Shown here: piece after piece, positions 22,457 to 39,277 of the stretch
Numbering within the stretch: position 1 is the stretch's first letter
Layout of the letters: each line of letters begins with the position of its first letter
Origin: Trifolium pratense
Lineage: Eukaryota > Streptophyta > Magnoliopsida > Fabales > Fabaceae
DNA length: 64,000 bases
NCBI RefSeq assembly: GCF_020283565.1
Contig: NC_060064.1
Coordinates: 4,114,001 to 4,178,000 of the forward strand
Direction of reading: 5' to 3'
Made by a program: the position numbers and the translations under genes
The notes under the pieces: generated by a model
The model's input: the letters and a program-made list of their open reading frames with translations, nothing else
The model's database searches: none
Told to the model about the DNA's origin: nothing

Positions 22457-25400
22457 ATGTCTACGCAACCTAAGTTTACCAGAGTTCCCAGTATCAGAGA
22501 CAGAGTTCAAGATATTCTTTCTGCTCACCGTAACGAACTCATTTCTCTCCTCTCCAGGTTCTTCTTCTTCTTCTTTGTTATGTATGGCTCTGTTTTCTTT
22601 GATCGACTCTGTAATGATGAGAAAAAGTGTTCTTTGTTTTGTTTGAAGGTATGTGGCTCAGGGGAAAGGGATTTTGCAACCTCATAAGTTGATTGATGAG
22701 CTTGAAAGCATCCCTGGTGAGGATCATGGTACGGTGGATCTTAAAAATGGCCCCTTTGCTGAAATTATCATGTCTGCACAGGTCACCTCTCTTTCCTTTT
22801 TTTTTTTTTTTTGCTTAATTGCAATTTTGGTCCATATTTTCACCATTTTGCAGAATTTCCCCCCTAATTTAAAATTCTAGTACATGTTTTAAATGAAGTT
22901 TTCAAAAGAAAGAATTTTTCTCACATAAGGAAAATGCTAACTAGTGCCGAGTCATGGAAATAAATAAGGTAAAATAATTTTGCAACTTGTACAATCTACT
23001 TTTTAAAAGTATAAAGAATATTTTTTTTCAATGCAAAACTTAATCTTTTTGGTTTCCTTAACTAATGTCTGGGATACTAGTTAACATGGTCCTTTTTTAA
23101 TTCAAAAATATGATGGATGACCAAACTATCATATTTCAAAATAAGGGGACCAAATCCACAAAATGGTGAAAATAGTGATCAAAATTGCAAATTTTTTTAA
23201 TTATGTCAAAAGTAATTTCGTTTACAAAGAGTAGTTGATAGTTATTTGGTGTGATTTATGTAAGATTTTAGTGCTTAATAAGAGGTTATGAGCATTCATT
23301 TTAATATTTGGATCATCTCTGTTGGTACTGTCAATGATTGAAACTTTAATACTCATGAAAGTTACTACTTTACTATCACTATATCAGATTGAATTGAAAC
23401 TTTAAGATATTGTTTGAAAATGTGTAGCATTATTTTCTTGTGACAGGAAGCCATAGTTTTGCCTCCTTTTGTGGCAATAGCAGTTCGTCCAAGACCCGGT
23501 GTTTGGGAATATGTTCGTGTTAATGTCTTTGAACTCAATGTGGAGCAATTGAGCGTTTCTGAATATCTCAGCTTCAAAGAAGAACTTGTAGATGGAAAGT
23601 AAGAAATTACTGCTTAGCTTTTATTTTAAGAAGTTAATAACTCTCCGAGTTTGTTCCAATGACCATTTGTTTTATATTTTGCAATAGGAGTAATGATCCT
23701 TTTTTACTGGAGCTTGATTTTGAGCCATTTAATGCATCATTTCCTCGTCCAACTCGCTCATCTTCCATTGGCAATGGTGTGCAATTTCTCAACCGCCACC
23801 TCTCATCAAATATGTTTCGTAACAAAGATTGCTTGGAACCCTTGCTTGATTTCCTCCGTGTTCACACATATAAAGGCCATGTAAGTTTGCTTTGTAATGC
23901 ATTTTTTTTTTTTTATTTCTAATGAAGTGTTTCTGCTATAGATGACTAACGTTATAGTTTCAAAAATGTAGTTTGACCCTGAATGTCTCCCATATTACAA
24001 TGTTACAGGCACTGATGTTAAATGATAGAATACAAAACATTTCCAAACTTCAGTCTGCTTTGGCCAAGGCCGAGGATAATCTTTCTAAGCTTGCACCTGA
24101 TACACTCTATTCTGAGTTTGAATATGTGTAAGCTTTTTTACGATGGATTTTCATATTTTTTACTGTGAAGTACGAATGATGCGAGTATTTTATAGGATAT
24201 AAATCTGATATAATTTTTTCTTGACTGTTTTATCAATTTAGATTACAAGGATTGGGGTTTGAGAGAGGTTGGGGTGATACTGCTGGCCGAGTATTAGAGA
24301 TGATGCATCTGCTATTGGATATTCTTCAGGCCCCTGATCCTTCTACACTAGAGACTTTTCTTGGGAGAGTACCAATGGTGTTCAATGTTGTTATATTGTC
24401 TCCACATGGCTTCTTTGGGCAAGCGAATGTCTTGGGTTTGCCTGATACCGGTGGGCAGGTATTATTATTTATCATATTTGATCAAGACTTTGTTGGATAA
24501 ATGACTTTATTAAGCACTTATAGCATAAGGACTTATAATGTGCTCAAATATAAGCTATTCAGCCAAAAAAAGCTATAAGCTGTTTTCATAGGCTATCCTA
24601 GAGAGCTTATGGAAATTAGCTGAAAACAGCTTATAGACATGTCATAAGTTGTTTCCATAAGCTCTTTCAAACAGCCTCACAAGTGCTTATGCTAGTAATA
24701 AACTCAAATAAGGCAATTCAATCAGGCCCTAAGAACAATTGAGCTGGACTGTATGCATTGTTCATGCCACCTCTCTCATGGGCTCATGTTTCTGCAGGTT
24801 GTTTATATACTAGATCAAGTGCGTGCTCTTGAGAATGAGATGCTGCTTCGGATCAAGAAACAAGGGCTTGATTTCACTCCTAGAATTCTAATTGTAAGTG
24901 TAATTACTTGGTGTCAGGTTCTTCATATTTGACAAGGTTATATCATAATTGGTTGTTTTTAAAAGTTCAAATCAGTTAAAACTTTTCTGTTTTTTTTTAA
25001 AAGGTAACCAGGTTAATACCTGATGCAAAAGGGACAACATGCAACCAACGACTAGAAAGAGTCAGCGGTACTGATTACACACATATTTTGCGTGTTCCAT
25101 TCAGATCAGAAAAAGGAATTCTCCGTAAATGGATATCAAGGTTTGATGTCTGGCCTTTCCTGGAAACTTATGCAGAGGTAAAGCCCATCAACATGTATAG
25201 CTTGAACTACATTAATCTGACACAAACCATTAATAATGCATGATATAAACTACACGTACTAGCTTTTCCGCCTAATATCGATGGTTACACATATCGACAG
25301 GATGTTGCTAGTGAAATTGCTGCCGAGTTACAAGGTTATCCTGATTTCATCATAGGAAACTACAGTGATGGGAATCTCGTTGCATCTTTATTGTCTTACA

Positions 25401-27568
25401 AAATGGGAGTTACCCAGGTTCTTGTCACTCTTCTATGTCATCTTATTTTTCCATACAAAATTTGAAAGCCTGTGTCATCTTCTGCTGAGAATTTAACTTA
25501 ATAGAGGTGAATGTTTTTATGTGTAGTGCACAATTGCGCATGCACTGGAGAAGACAAAATATCCAGATTCAGATATATATTGGAAGAAATTTGAGGATAA
25601 ATACCATTTTTCATGTCAGTTCACTGCTGACCTAATAGCCATGAATAATGCTGATTTTATTATCACCAGTACATACCAAGAGATTGCAGGAACGTAAGTA
25701 ATTTTTTTCATGATGTATGGTATGCTTCACAACTTGTTATAAATCACTTCTTGTTAGTCCGCTTTATAGCGCTCTCCCTTTTATTTGGTTTGTTAACATT
25801 ATAGATTATATAACAAATATTTTATTGCTTTTATAAGCTCACGAATATTTATTTTGGAGATATAGTTACAATAATGTCGCTCTTTTCATTTTCTTAACTT
25901 ATGCTCTCTTGCAGGAAGAATACTATTGGCCAGTATGAGAGTCACACTGCTTTTACTCTTCCTGGACTCTATAGGGTTGTCCATGGCATTGATGTTTTTG
26001 ATCCCAAGTTCAATATTGTCTCTCCTGGAGCAGATATGACAATATATTTCCCCTACTCTGATAAGGAGAAAAGACTCACAGCCCTGCACAGTTCAATTGA
26101 AAAACTATTATATGATAACGAGCATAGTGATGAGTACATGTAAGTCTATCGCAGTTGCAGATATTTTTAATTTAGGTTATTTGCTCGTATAACAATCCAT
26201 AACTCTGTAAGTAATGGGTCTTCTGATCATGCATAATGCATTATGTTAGCTTCCACTTTACAGTCATCACTCATCCTTCGGTACCAATGCCTTGTTAAAA
26301 TCACACCTAGATCTTCACATGTTTATCCTTCACAATGGATAGAATATCTTAAGAAGCATGTCACATTTGTCAGGTATGTAAATGTGACTATAAGAGTTAA
26401 TGACTTTATCTTTGTCTCTGTGTGACAGCGGTTCACTGGCGGACCGGTCAAAGCCTATAATTTTCTCCATGGCAAGGCTAGACAGAGTTAAAAATATAAC
26501 TGGTTTGGTAGAAAGCTATGCTAAGAACAGCAAATTGAGGGAACTGGTCAACCTTGTCGTAGTAGCTGGTTATATTGATGTGAAGAAGTCAAGTGACAGA
26601 GAAGAAATTGCAGAGATTGAAAAGATGCATGATCTCATGAAACAGTATGATTTGAATGGCGAGTTTCGATGGATTACTGCCCAAACAAATAGAGCACGCA
26701 ACGGGGAGCTTTATCGCTACATAGCAGATACAAAAGGTGCTTTCATTCAGGTATTACACAAACCTCTCTTTACGATTTGATTGACAACTCATGCATCATT
26801 TGTAACTCTTCTTCTCTTGCTGCAGCCTGCTTTCTATGAAGCTTTTGGACTTACAGTTGTGGAGGCCATGACTTGTGGGCTCCCTACGTTTGCTACTCTC
26901 CACGGTGGTCCTGCTGAGATCATCGAACATGGTGTATCAGGATTCCATATTGATCCTTATCATCCTAATCAAGCTTCAGAGTTATTGGTTAAATTTTTCC
27001 AACAATGTAAGGAGGACCCGAACCATTGGAATAAAATATCGGATGGTGGTCTTCAAAGAATATATGAAAGGTAGGTGATTTTTGGGTAAAAGTTGGTTGT
27101 TTTTCCTATGACACTAAAATGCTAAGCAAATAATAAAACAGGTACACATGGAAGATCTATTCTGAAAGGCTTATGACCTTGGCGGGAGTTTATAGTTTCT
27201 GGAAATATGTTTCCAAACTAGAGAGGCGTGAAACTCGACGATATCTTGAGATGTTCTACATTCTCAAGTTCCGTGATTTGGTAAGTGATATTACAATTTA
27301 CATCTGTTCCCTTATTACGATGCTATGAGATCTGGGATTATAAATTTTACCATATCTATATGTAGCACGGACATTTTAGATTGAAGGCAACACATGGTTA
27401 CATTCAATTATTCTATTTTTCAAATTATTACTAGTGTCGACATATCATTGTCATGTCCGGTGTTTGTGTTAACAAATGACAGTTGTACTATATTTGATCT
27501 CAATATTGTGCTTTACAACTTTTTTCCAGGCAAATTCTGTTCCATTAGCAAAGGATGATGCAAATTAA
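22457..27568 (+). CDS. SUS3: Sucrose synthase (SUS2/SUS3-type)
   Basis: Complete, 15 coding exons, 2439 nt, 812 aa: 22457-22557, 22649-22781, 23447-23598, 23688-23880, 24009-24127, 24242-24458, 24798-24893, 25004-25177, 25301-25417, 25527-25693, 25915-26139, 26429-26750, 26826-27070, 27142-27280, 27530-27568. All junctions are GT-AG and in phase. It catalyses reversible cleavage of sucrose with UDP to UDP-glucose and fructose, supplying cellulose, callose and starch synthesis from cytosol or membrane. The N-terminal regulatory region includes RVPSIRDR, with Ser12 in the position of the family's calcium-dependent kinase site. The GT-B catalytic domain begins near 276 ([23 protein letters not shown]). 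Nucleotide-sugar residues include the ARLDRVKN segment and the E-x7-E motif (E677, E685 in [19 protein letters not shown]). Length is normal. The N terminus and neighbours fit Arabidopsis SUS3 (AT4G02280) best; SUS2 is not excluded. It converges with the GH9 gene. Confidence 0.95.
22930..23090. mobile_element. MITE (family C) in sucrose synthase intron 2
   Basis: Ends GAAAATGCTAACTAGTGCC and (complement) CATGTTAACTAGTATCCCAG. Same family as 20641-20800, but more decayed. Confidence 0.5.
24521..24725. mobile_element. MITE-like repeat (family D) in sucrose synthase intron 6
   Basis: Rich in AGCTTAT/ATAAGCT motifs in both orientations (AGCTATAAGCTG, AACAGCTTATAGACATGTCA, CATAAGCTC). A related copy is in GH9 intron 6 (28510-28700). 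This AGCTTATA repeat is commonplace in legume introns. Confidence 0.5.
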
Positions 27569-28156
27569 GCAGCTGGTGTGTGGCAGCTCTATGTTTTTAT
27601 CAAGGTTTGACAGCAGACAATAAGAGTGTTGCATGTATATAAATGTCTGCTTCTTGTGTTGTAAATTAATGTTTTTCCTGAGGACCTAGAGGAGTTTCAT
27701 GGAAGCGCTTTGTCTAATCTATGTTAGTTTTTGATATTATCCGAAATGCTGAGTACTGGTCGTTGACGTCTGTTGTTTGCCTATGGCTAGCAGTTGTCAA
27801 TCATCTGAACCTGGAAGGCATTTTGGTCCCTAATATTATTTCTGTCAGTAGTTTAATGTACTTGTTATCCCTAAGATAATTATAATGAGATATGAGAATA
27901 AGATGGTTACATAACCTATGTGGAAAGTGGCTCCAAGACTAAAAACGACACTTGAACAGTTAAGGAGCAGAGTGATAAGGAGATCAAGAGTTTGATCATC
28001 ACTTTCAATATAATACTAACGAGTACTTATAAATACTAACATTGGCAGTTAAAAAACAACAATTAAGCAACTTGTACATATTATCACCCAATAAAAACTA
28101 GCGAAATAAGCTTAAACCTCGTGCGCGCGCACGTGTTGTAGAAGTGCTTCTTTACT
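27569..28156. other. Convergent intergenic / 3' UTRs
   Basis: 588 bases between the stop codons of sucrose synthase (+) and the endoglucanase (-). It should hold both 3' untranslated regions. Nothing else is recognised. Confidence 0.5.
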
Positions 28157-31570
<3,414 letters not shown>

Positions 31571-32480
31571 ATGAGACTAGTCCCACACCCGTGCGATGCA
31601 CAGGTGTTATGTGGTATTTTATATTATAATGTTGAAAAATTATTTGTATAAATTGTAACAATAAGTATTATAAAATGAAAATAATAATAATAATAATAAT
31701 AATAATATAAAAGTGATGTACTTATCACTTCCTCCAACCAATATATATACCTATATGTATAGAGAATGAGTACGGACCATCAAAATTGATTGAAATATAT
31801 TTATTTTTTTGGTGGGGTGTGCCAGCCAATGCAATAGTGCAACGCATAGGCGACACACTAAAATTGAATGAAATATGATAATGATAATGGTTATTATATA
31901 TTTCAATCTCATAACCTAACTTTTTGCATAACCTTCACTCTTCTCTAAAATTATAATGTAATTAAGTCAATAATGTATATCTTCGTATTTTTTTTGTGTG
32001 ACTAAATTATAAACTCTTTGTTGTTTCTATGAAAACGGTTGACATTTAAATGGGATAAATGTTGAAAGAGAATCCAACCATGTTCATCTTCATTGTCACT
32101 AAGAAATGTTATAATAATGTAGAAAAATGTAACATCACAACATCTATTTTTGGAGAGGTATAATTCAATAATAATGTAGAAAATTGTAACATCTTGTGAC
32201 ATCAATTTTTGGATAATTGGAGAAGCATAATTCTTTATTATTTATTATGAGACTGATATAATATAAAAAAAAAAATAGAGATGAGAATGATATAATATTG
32301 ATTATATTGAAAAAAATATAAGGAAGTGATGTGGAAACAAAAAAAATAGAGATGAAAATGATATAATATAAGGAAGTGATGTGACATTATTGTGTGATTT
32401 AATTGGATGTAAATGAGTGATGTGGATTAGGGTTAAGATGGATAGTAGGAGAACTATCTAGGAATTATATATATAGATAT
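31571..32480. mobile_element. Helitron-like or other non-coding transposon, ends uncertain
   Basis: Begins near ACTAGTCCCACACCCGTGCG ATGCACAGGTG, a signature often seen at the edge of dispersed plant repeats. It ends near GAACTATCTAGGAATTATAT. It contains an ATA run (31681-31706), two diverged copies of an AATAATGTAGAAAATTGTAA segment (32111 and 32168 region) and two of AATATAAGGAAGTGATGTG (about 32320 and 32365). No open frame and no clear target duplication. Confidence 0.35.
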
Positions 32481-33282
32481 GTTCAAGGTTTTGTTGAGTG
32501 TGTAATTAATGAGATAACATTTCTTTTTTTAGTGTATTTTCAACTATTCCGGATTTTATTTTAGGTGGTTTGAGGTTGTGGAACTAAACCAGTTAACATT
32601 TGGACATTCTTGAAAAGTTTCTTGTCATACTACAAATGATAAAATCTTTTCCAATAAGGAAACAATGCTTGGAGAGTTGTTGGATGGGAGAAAATGTAGT
32701 TAATGAAAATAATTGTTGGCTAAGAAAGCTAACACACCTTGTATGTACTATGAATGACATATACGTGAATCCACTTGATTGTATAGTTAGATGACTGTTA
32801 GGGTAGTCTTGCCGTAGTTTTTTTTTATGGGCTTTCTGTCCGTAGGATAGTTGCTTTCCATTTTTGGGTATTTTGATTTTGAGTACTAAATATACTTATT
32901 CTACTAGAGTGAGTTGAATATTTCTTGTACTAGATTCATGTTACTTTAATTGTAAAAAAAAATTCCATGTTATTTTATTTTTATATATATAGTATACCAT
33001 ATTTGTTTTTGCTGTATTAAAAAAAAACGAATGGGTCCAAATATTAGGCATTGCCTTGTATGAACTAATTAAGTGATACTGTACTAACTGGCTTGTCGCA
33101 ATTGAATTATGACCCTATAACATGCTTACTTACCTCTAGCAGGGAAATGCACCATTAGTCTATGCAAACATTCATGCTAAGTTTATCAAATCCTTGATAT
33201 AAATAAGATTGGAGATTAACCCACCTCATATCACTTTCCATGATTAATTTATTAGGCGAGACCTACTCCATCCCTTGACAAT
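32481..33282. other. Intergenic AT-rich stretch
   Basis: No gene supported. Short frames only; no recognised repeat family. Confidence 0.4.
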
Positions 33283-33432
33283 TTGAGGGTATTTACCTAA
33301 CAATCAATGAGAACAAGTCACATAAATAAATTTGCATGTGGTACCAACAATTTAACTTGTAACCAATTTTTTTCTCACATGCATATAACTTGTTCTCATT
33401 AGTTATCGGATGAATATATCAAATTATCGGTT
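33283..33432. mobile_element. MITE (family E)
   Basis: Inverted ends share ATGAGAACAAGT (left AATCAATGAGAACAAGTCAC; right ACTTGTTCTCATTAGTTATC), with AAATAAATTTGCATGTGGTA between. Relatives at 37150-37262 and 42466-42768. Confidence 0.6.
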
Positions 33433-33449
33433 TAGGAAAAACCAATTTA

Positions 33450-34500
33450 TTATTTGATGGCGATTTTCGCAAGTGTACGAAATCGTGCAAGTAATATATT
33501 TAAAACGGTAAGACCGAGTATCGAACTCAAGGATCGCGTTATATTGTTGAATTGTGATTTTTACTCGATTGAACAAAATGTTTCAGTTTGATTGGTTGCA
33601 ATAGCAATAATAATAATAACAACGAAAATTACTTTGTATTTGATAATAATAAAAATGTCAAGGATGAGTTTCACTAGACTCCTATTTTAAGTTTCTGACT
33701 TGACTATAACAATTGAATCTATTTATCAAATTATTACCGAATTCTCTAAATTATTCTTGCCCTAATTCCTTAGTGACAGTTAATTCTAAAATAACCTCTA
33801 ATTCCTTAGTGAATTTAAGATTAGAATTAAGCATGAGTGAACAAGAATTCTTAATTGGTTTCAAGGGTTTGCATCTATTCTTAGACTACAAAGGCAAGAA
33901 TTTTTTATCTCAAAGCATTCATAAATTCAACTCCATTATCACAATATGAACCACAAATCAATTTAACGGCGATCAAGCGATAAAAGCATTAAGCGCGGAG
34001 ATAAGTAAAATAATTCAATAAACTTCTTCAATAACCATAAATCAAATCATAGAACAAGGATAATCATCTAGGTTTACTCATCCCTAACAATTGAAAAATT
34101 AGCTACTCATAGTGTTGATTAGAGATAGTAAAGAATTAAGAATTACGCATAAAATTGTGGTTGAATGTGTACAGAGCCAGCACCAATCCCCCCCTTGTGC
34201 GTGACTTCTTCTTCTGTTTTTATAATGCCTTCAGTTCACGTTTGTTGGGCCACCAAATAAGGCCTGCTTATTTGTTGTGTTGTGATGTTCCCCTGCCTAT
34301 ATATTCTCCTCACATGTATATTGATTTTATTTCTTTCTAATGCTTAAGAAGATTTTAAGCTCCTCCCACGTGTCACAAAGGCATAGGCCACCAAAAGGCC
34401 AATGAAATTTTCTTCTTCTCATGGTCCATATAGTTGCACCCTTCCACTATTAAGGCAATATGTCAATAATTTCCAAGCAACTTTAGCGGTAGTCTTCCGC
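33450..34500 (-). repeat. LTR-like retrotransposon remnant
   Basis: The minus strand ends ...TTACTTGCACGATTTCGTAC ACTTGCGAAAATCGCCATC, the same motif class as the end of the plus-strand remnant at 18257-19500. The body is AT-rich without gag-pol frames. The far boundary is a guess. Probably a gypsy-type solo LTR or fragment. Confidence 0.4.
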
Positions 34501-34798
34501 TAACCGATGACCTATTTAACTGAACCAATCACATAAGACAAAAACTAGACGAAATGGCTGATTAGTAAAGAAATTAGAAGCATAAAAACTCAATTGACTT
34601 ATGAACTTAAAAATCACAATTTATTCAAATTGAAACTAAAATAAAAATTAAACTAATAAAAATAAACTAAAACTTAATTAAAAAGACTCTAAAAACTACA
34701 TTTGACGAGAGATCATCATTATTACACATACATTTTAAAATTCTAGTACACAATAATCAGAGAAGAATATATAATGGAGATAGACACCATTACAACTT

Positions 34799-37700
34799 TC
34801 AACTCAAATCAGGGAAAAATGGAATTCCAGTAGAGTTCAACCATTCATTGCCTTGAATAAACTGCCTAACAGTAAACTGACTTGCCTCAGTAGTGTTTGT
34901 AATCACTTTATAACCCGGCCACTTAACTCTAGCTGTCGTATTCGAGCCCGGACCCCGATTCTTATACTCGCCATAGTACAATGTATCCAACGCAAATGTT
35001 CCGTTCCATTCTAACCATCCTGCCGGATCTATCAAATCGTCTAAAAAAGAATTAAGATAAACTGTTCTTGAATATTTTTTCCACGGACGACCGAGGTAAG
35101 TCTTGAACGTTGATTTTACTGGAATCAAATCCGAAGCAGCCGTAACTTTAGAGTTTATAATCGAAATTCCAGTGTTTTGGTTAGGATCTTCTCTACCTTG
35201 TGCAGTGAACAAATTCTTTTGGTTTGGATCGGGTTTGCGTGCGTATAGGTTGCAATTTTGGAAAACCACGGCTGCATTGCCAAAGATGAAGTCTACGGTG
35301 CCATAAACATCACATTCACGGTAAAATTGACGGAGAGAATGGACATATAGAGTGTCTTGGTAAGCAACAAAGCTGCATTGGTAGAAGGTTGAGAAATCGG
35401 CGCCACTTCTCAAGGCCACAGCTTGATGTTTGCTTGCTCCAGCTGAGTTCTCAAAGGTTATTCCCTTGGCTATGAAATTATCTCCCACAACAGCTGAAAA
35501 TCACATATAGAACAACAATTGAATCAATTCAATGTAGAACATTAAGTTTATCTCATACTAGACTACTAATATAGCTTAAATTTTAGTAAAGTAAGCAAAA
35601 TATATAAAACAACATCACAAATTTTTTAAAAATAATTAGCAAACACTTAATTAAGTTGGGTTGAAGTTCTTAAAAATTAAAACCAAATTATATATTTGTG
35701 CTTTATTTGGCTAAACACACAAACTTTCTTTGTCTCCCAAAAATAAAACGTTGACTAAAATTATATTTTTTGACAAAGACTAATATGATTTAATAGTTCC
35801 AAAGTTTTTTGTCATTTTTATACAGTGACCTATTCTTTGGTGGGCAATATGTTCTTTCTGTATTGTCATTTTTATGATTAAAGTAAAAGTAAATGTGCAT
35901 AGACTATGGACCCATACACCGACAGATCTATCGTCCTTTCGGTCTTCAATCATGACCAACAGATTTTTAAATATTTGGTCAACTTTTTCTAAAAAATATT
36001 TTCTCACATTTCTCAACAGATTTTTAAATATTTGGACAAATTTTTTTGTTTTTGTCCTGTCCATTCCTCCAAGTTTGTCCAGTTCCTGAAACAGTTTTAC
36101 AATCAAACACAGTACAACTAAAGTTGTCATGTCTCTTATTTTTTAGCAGATCAAACGGATCCACCGTTATATACCTAACTAACTAAATGCGTGGATGTAA
36201 TAGTTTGATGAAAACTCTGTTAAATATCTACAACTTGCTACAAAAATTCATATATCCGTTAGAAAACGGACATTGGTCCGTGATTCCGATCTAGAAGTAA
36301 TTGCTGCATAGAAAAAGCATCAGAAAGTGCAGATCTGATCTGTCTTCTATATACAAAACTTGCAAATAATGACATCCCCTCTGCATGGGTGCATGTCTGT
36401 TTCACTAATACTAATTAATTATTCAAATCATTTAAAATCACTTTTTTTTATTAAGTTCTCTTAATACCCCATCCTATAATAAGGCTTTGGATCCTCTATA
36501 ATAAGGGACCAAGGAAATGTGAAATTGTACAATGAACAAGAGTATCTTCTTCTTCTTTTCTGAAAGAGAATCATAATGCTTAATCAGCGCTGTCTTTTTA
36601 AGTTCTCTTGATGAGATTGGTCTAAGGGACAGACCGTTTGTCTCTTTGTCTAGTACTCACTGTGGAATATAACAGTAAATGACAATTTTAAGGTATCTAA
36701 CTATTTTTTAGATGATGTTTGTGTTGGGATGTGAGGGATCTAGAGTTTCACTCAATACCTTGAGCAATTATACATTGAGTAATCGCATAAATGAGTCTGA
36801 CACCACATTTTCATCTAAAATTTTAAACATGAAGTTTATTGGTCCTCTCACTTATGGAGTTTTCAACTTCTACTCTTCCAACCAATATAAGACATAACTC
36901 ACACTTATAGATCTCAATAGTTTGATAGACAAATAGTTATTTCGTAGTATTTTAGATAACATGTATCGCGGGCAAAAAGTTATTCAATTCAGTTTTAAAC
37001 TCTTAATAAGTATTTTAGACAAAAAGTGGTTTAATGAGAGACAATTTCATTTTTATCAAGTCTTTTACCTATAATTTGTACAATTCCCAAACAGTTTTAA
37101 AATCAAACACACTACAACTAGAATTGTTTTGTTTAGGTAAAACCTACGATAATTTGGCAATATTTACTCAACAATCAATGAGAACAAACCACATAGTAGA
37201 TTTGGATGTAGTATCCATAACTAATTTTTAACCAACTTTTACTTCATGTGTATATGACTTTAGGCTGCAAGTTAGGCAAGTCTGGCCAAGAATTATCCTA
37301 GAGGAAGCTCATTAACCACTTGAGTTCAATGTTTTAGTTTCCTATTTGATTTGCAAAGGTTTTTTATTTTTATTTTTAATCTAAATGCAGCCTACAATTA
37401 ATAAGCCTAGGAAAATTAGTAGAGAAAGATAGAAGTAATTAAACTTACCAAATGTAGCTGATTGGAAAGTGGTCCATCCATCTACAACATTTCTACTAGC
37501 CTTCACAACTGTCTTTCCAATTCCATCTCCAACTAACATCAAATTGGTCTTCTTCCTTATAATTTCCACATTCTCTAAGTATGCCCCCGCTTTTATATGT
37601 ATCAAAAATCTATAATCAACAATACACACTATTTATGATCACACAATTGGGAAAACACTAATAATTAATGAATAGAGTTATCATGAAGAAAATATCCTAT

Positions 37701-38574
37701 ACGGTAGTAGTATAGTGCTTCAGATACAGTATACGATTGTAGAGGATTCAGGTTCATAAATAATCAAATAAGATAGTACTTGCCTAGTTGCGCTCGAGTT
37801 TGGAGCTGCAGCAATTGCTTCTCCTATAGTAGTAAAATGGCCTGAGCCATCTTTAGCAACAACAAGATTGAAGTTAGTCTGATTCGTTGCGGTTTGTAAC
37901 AGCTTCCTATCTTTCGGGGAAACCCACGTCGGAAACCCGTCTTTCACCTTACCATATTCAGGAAAAGCCTCAGACTTTGAAGTTTTAGACTTAACTCCAG
38001 GAACTTTCTTCAACAAGGAAAGTGAATTACTAACATGATTAGAAATATCATTCAAACCATTCTCAATTTTGCTTCTTAACTTGGATTTACTATAAGCAAA
38101 ACCATCCAAACATGTGTACACATTCGTCATTGCGCCGCTTAGCAGAGTTTGACAGTCACGTTTACTGTCAGAAGCTATTGTGGTTTGATTTTGAGAGAGA
38201 TCAGCAATTGTTGATTTGAGCTCTTCGACGGTTGTGTCAAATAAATTGACACAATCGTCGAGGGCTCTTTTGTCAAGTATGCTTTGTACACTTCTGCTAC
38301 GATATCGTAGGTCGGTGCAGTTGTTAGATGATAATTTAACTTCCTTTATGGTGAAGTTAAGGACAGAGCAAATGACTTGTGGGACTGTTTTTGAGGTAAG
38401 ATCTGGGAATGTGGATAAGGTTGAGACACAAAGGTTTGGATAGAGTGTTCCTTCACATGTTGAATGTGCAACTTGGAGATGGTTTTGTGTTGGTAATTCT
38501 GATGAATTGGTTACTGAAAATAGTAGAAGTAAAATTGGTAGTAGAAGCAGCAATGGTTCTGTTTTTTCTCTCAT
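34799..38574 (-). CDS. Pectin methylesterase with PMEI pro-domain (pectinesterase 1)
   Basis: Complete, three exons: 37784-38574, 37449-37609, 34799-35493 (1647 nt, 548 aa). It removes methyl esters from cell-wall homogalacturonan. Residues 1-24 form a signal peptide. The PMEI-like pro-domain spans about 35-190 ([29 protein letters not shown]). The subtilase-type processing motif RKLLQ is at 223-227, followed by the esterase domain starting [15 protein letters not shown]. Active-site blocks are [33 protein letters not shown] and [15 protein letters not shown]. Intron 1 has a GC donor (AG|GCAAGT) with a normal AG acceptor; intron 2 is 1955 bp. It is diverged from the three plus-strand paralogs (extra intron, different N-terminal half). 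A PME39/PME40-like identity would fit the synteny but is not proven. Confidence 0.93.
37150..37262. mobile_element. MITE (family E) in pectinesterase 1 intron 2
   Basis: Contains CAACAATCAATGAGAACAAA CCACATAGTAGATTTGGATG, aligning with the left half of 33283-33432; the right end is degraded. Confidence 0.5.
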
Positions 38575-38646
38575 TGTAGGGAAGGAGAGAATAATTGCAA
38601 TAGATGGTGGAAATTATGGTGTCTTTGTTGGTGGTTTGATTGGCAA

Positions 38647-38659
38647 TATATATAAATAG
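38647..38659 (-). promoter_or_regulatory. TATA box of pectinesterase 1
   Basis: On the minus strand CTATTTATATATA lies about 75 bases upstream of the start codon. Confidence 0.55.
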
Positions 38660-39277
38660 GGTGGTTGAGTGCATAAATGAGATATAGTTATGACTTTGAG
38701 TTTCTCTGTAGATATTGCTGAGACAGCAATGCAAGATAATTGTTTTGAGGGGCTGGATAATCTTATCTTCACTCAATTTGTTAAATGCTCCATTGGCTTA
38801 AAAGGTGAGAGTGTGAGACTCATGACAATGTCACATGTAAATAACATTTTTCCTATGAATGTATCATTAATTCTTATGACTTAAAATGTCCCATTTGAAT
38901 TTCATATATTCAAAAATCTTACATGTTCATCTATATTTAGTTTATTTTTGAGGTCTTTTTCGTCATTACTATCTATCATTCAATCTCTCTCCAATTTCTC
39001 CCATAACCATTAACCTATTTGGACTATAGGCAAATGTAAGATTTTTGAGTGAAATCCAAATTCCTTGAGCTATAAGAAAAGTTTAACGTAAAAGACTAAC
39101 TTATTAATTAAATGAAGTTTGTCTCGTGAATAAGTACCACATTTATTTTGGTGGTAAATGTTTGACTTTATAAATTCAAGTGACGGAGTTCAAATTTCAT
39201 ATATAAAATGATCTTTAATGTTACCACTATTTTATTAATAATAACTCTCTTTTCAATAATTTGTATTAAGTGCTTTT
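38660..39277. other. Intergenic stretch upstream of pectinesterase 1
   Basis: No gene. A faint SINE family B-like piece (about 39150-39240, GTGACGGAGTTCAAATTTCA) is too decayed to call. Confidence 0.35.
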
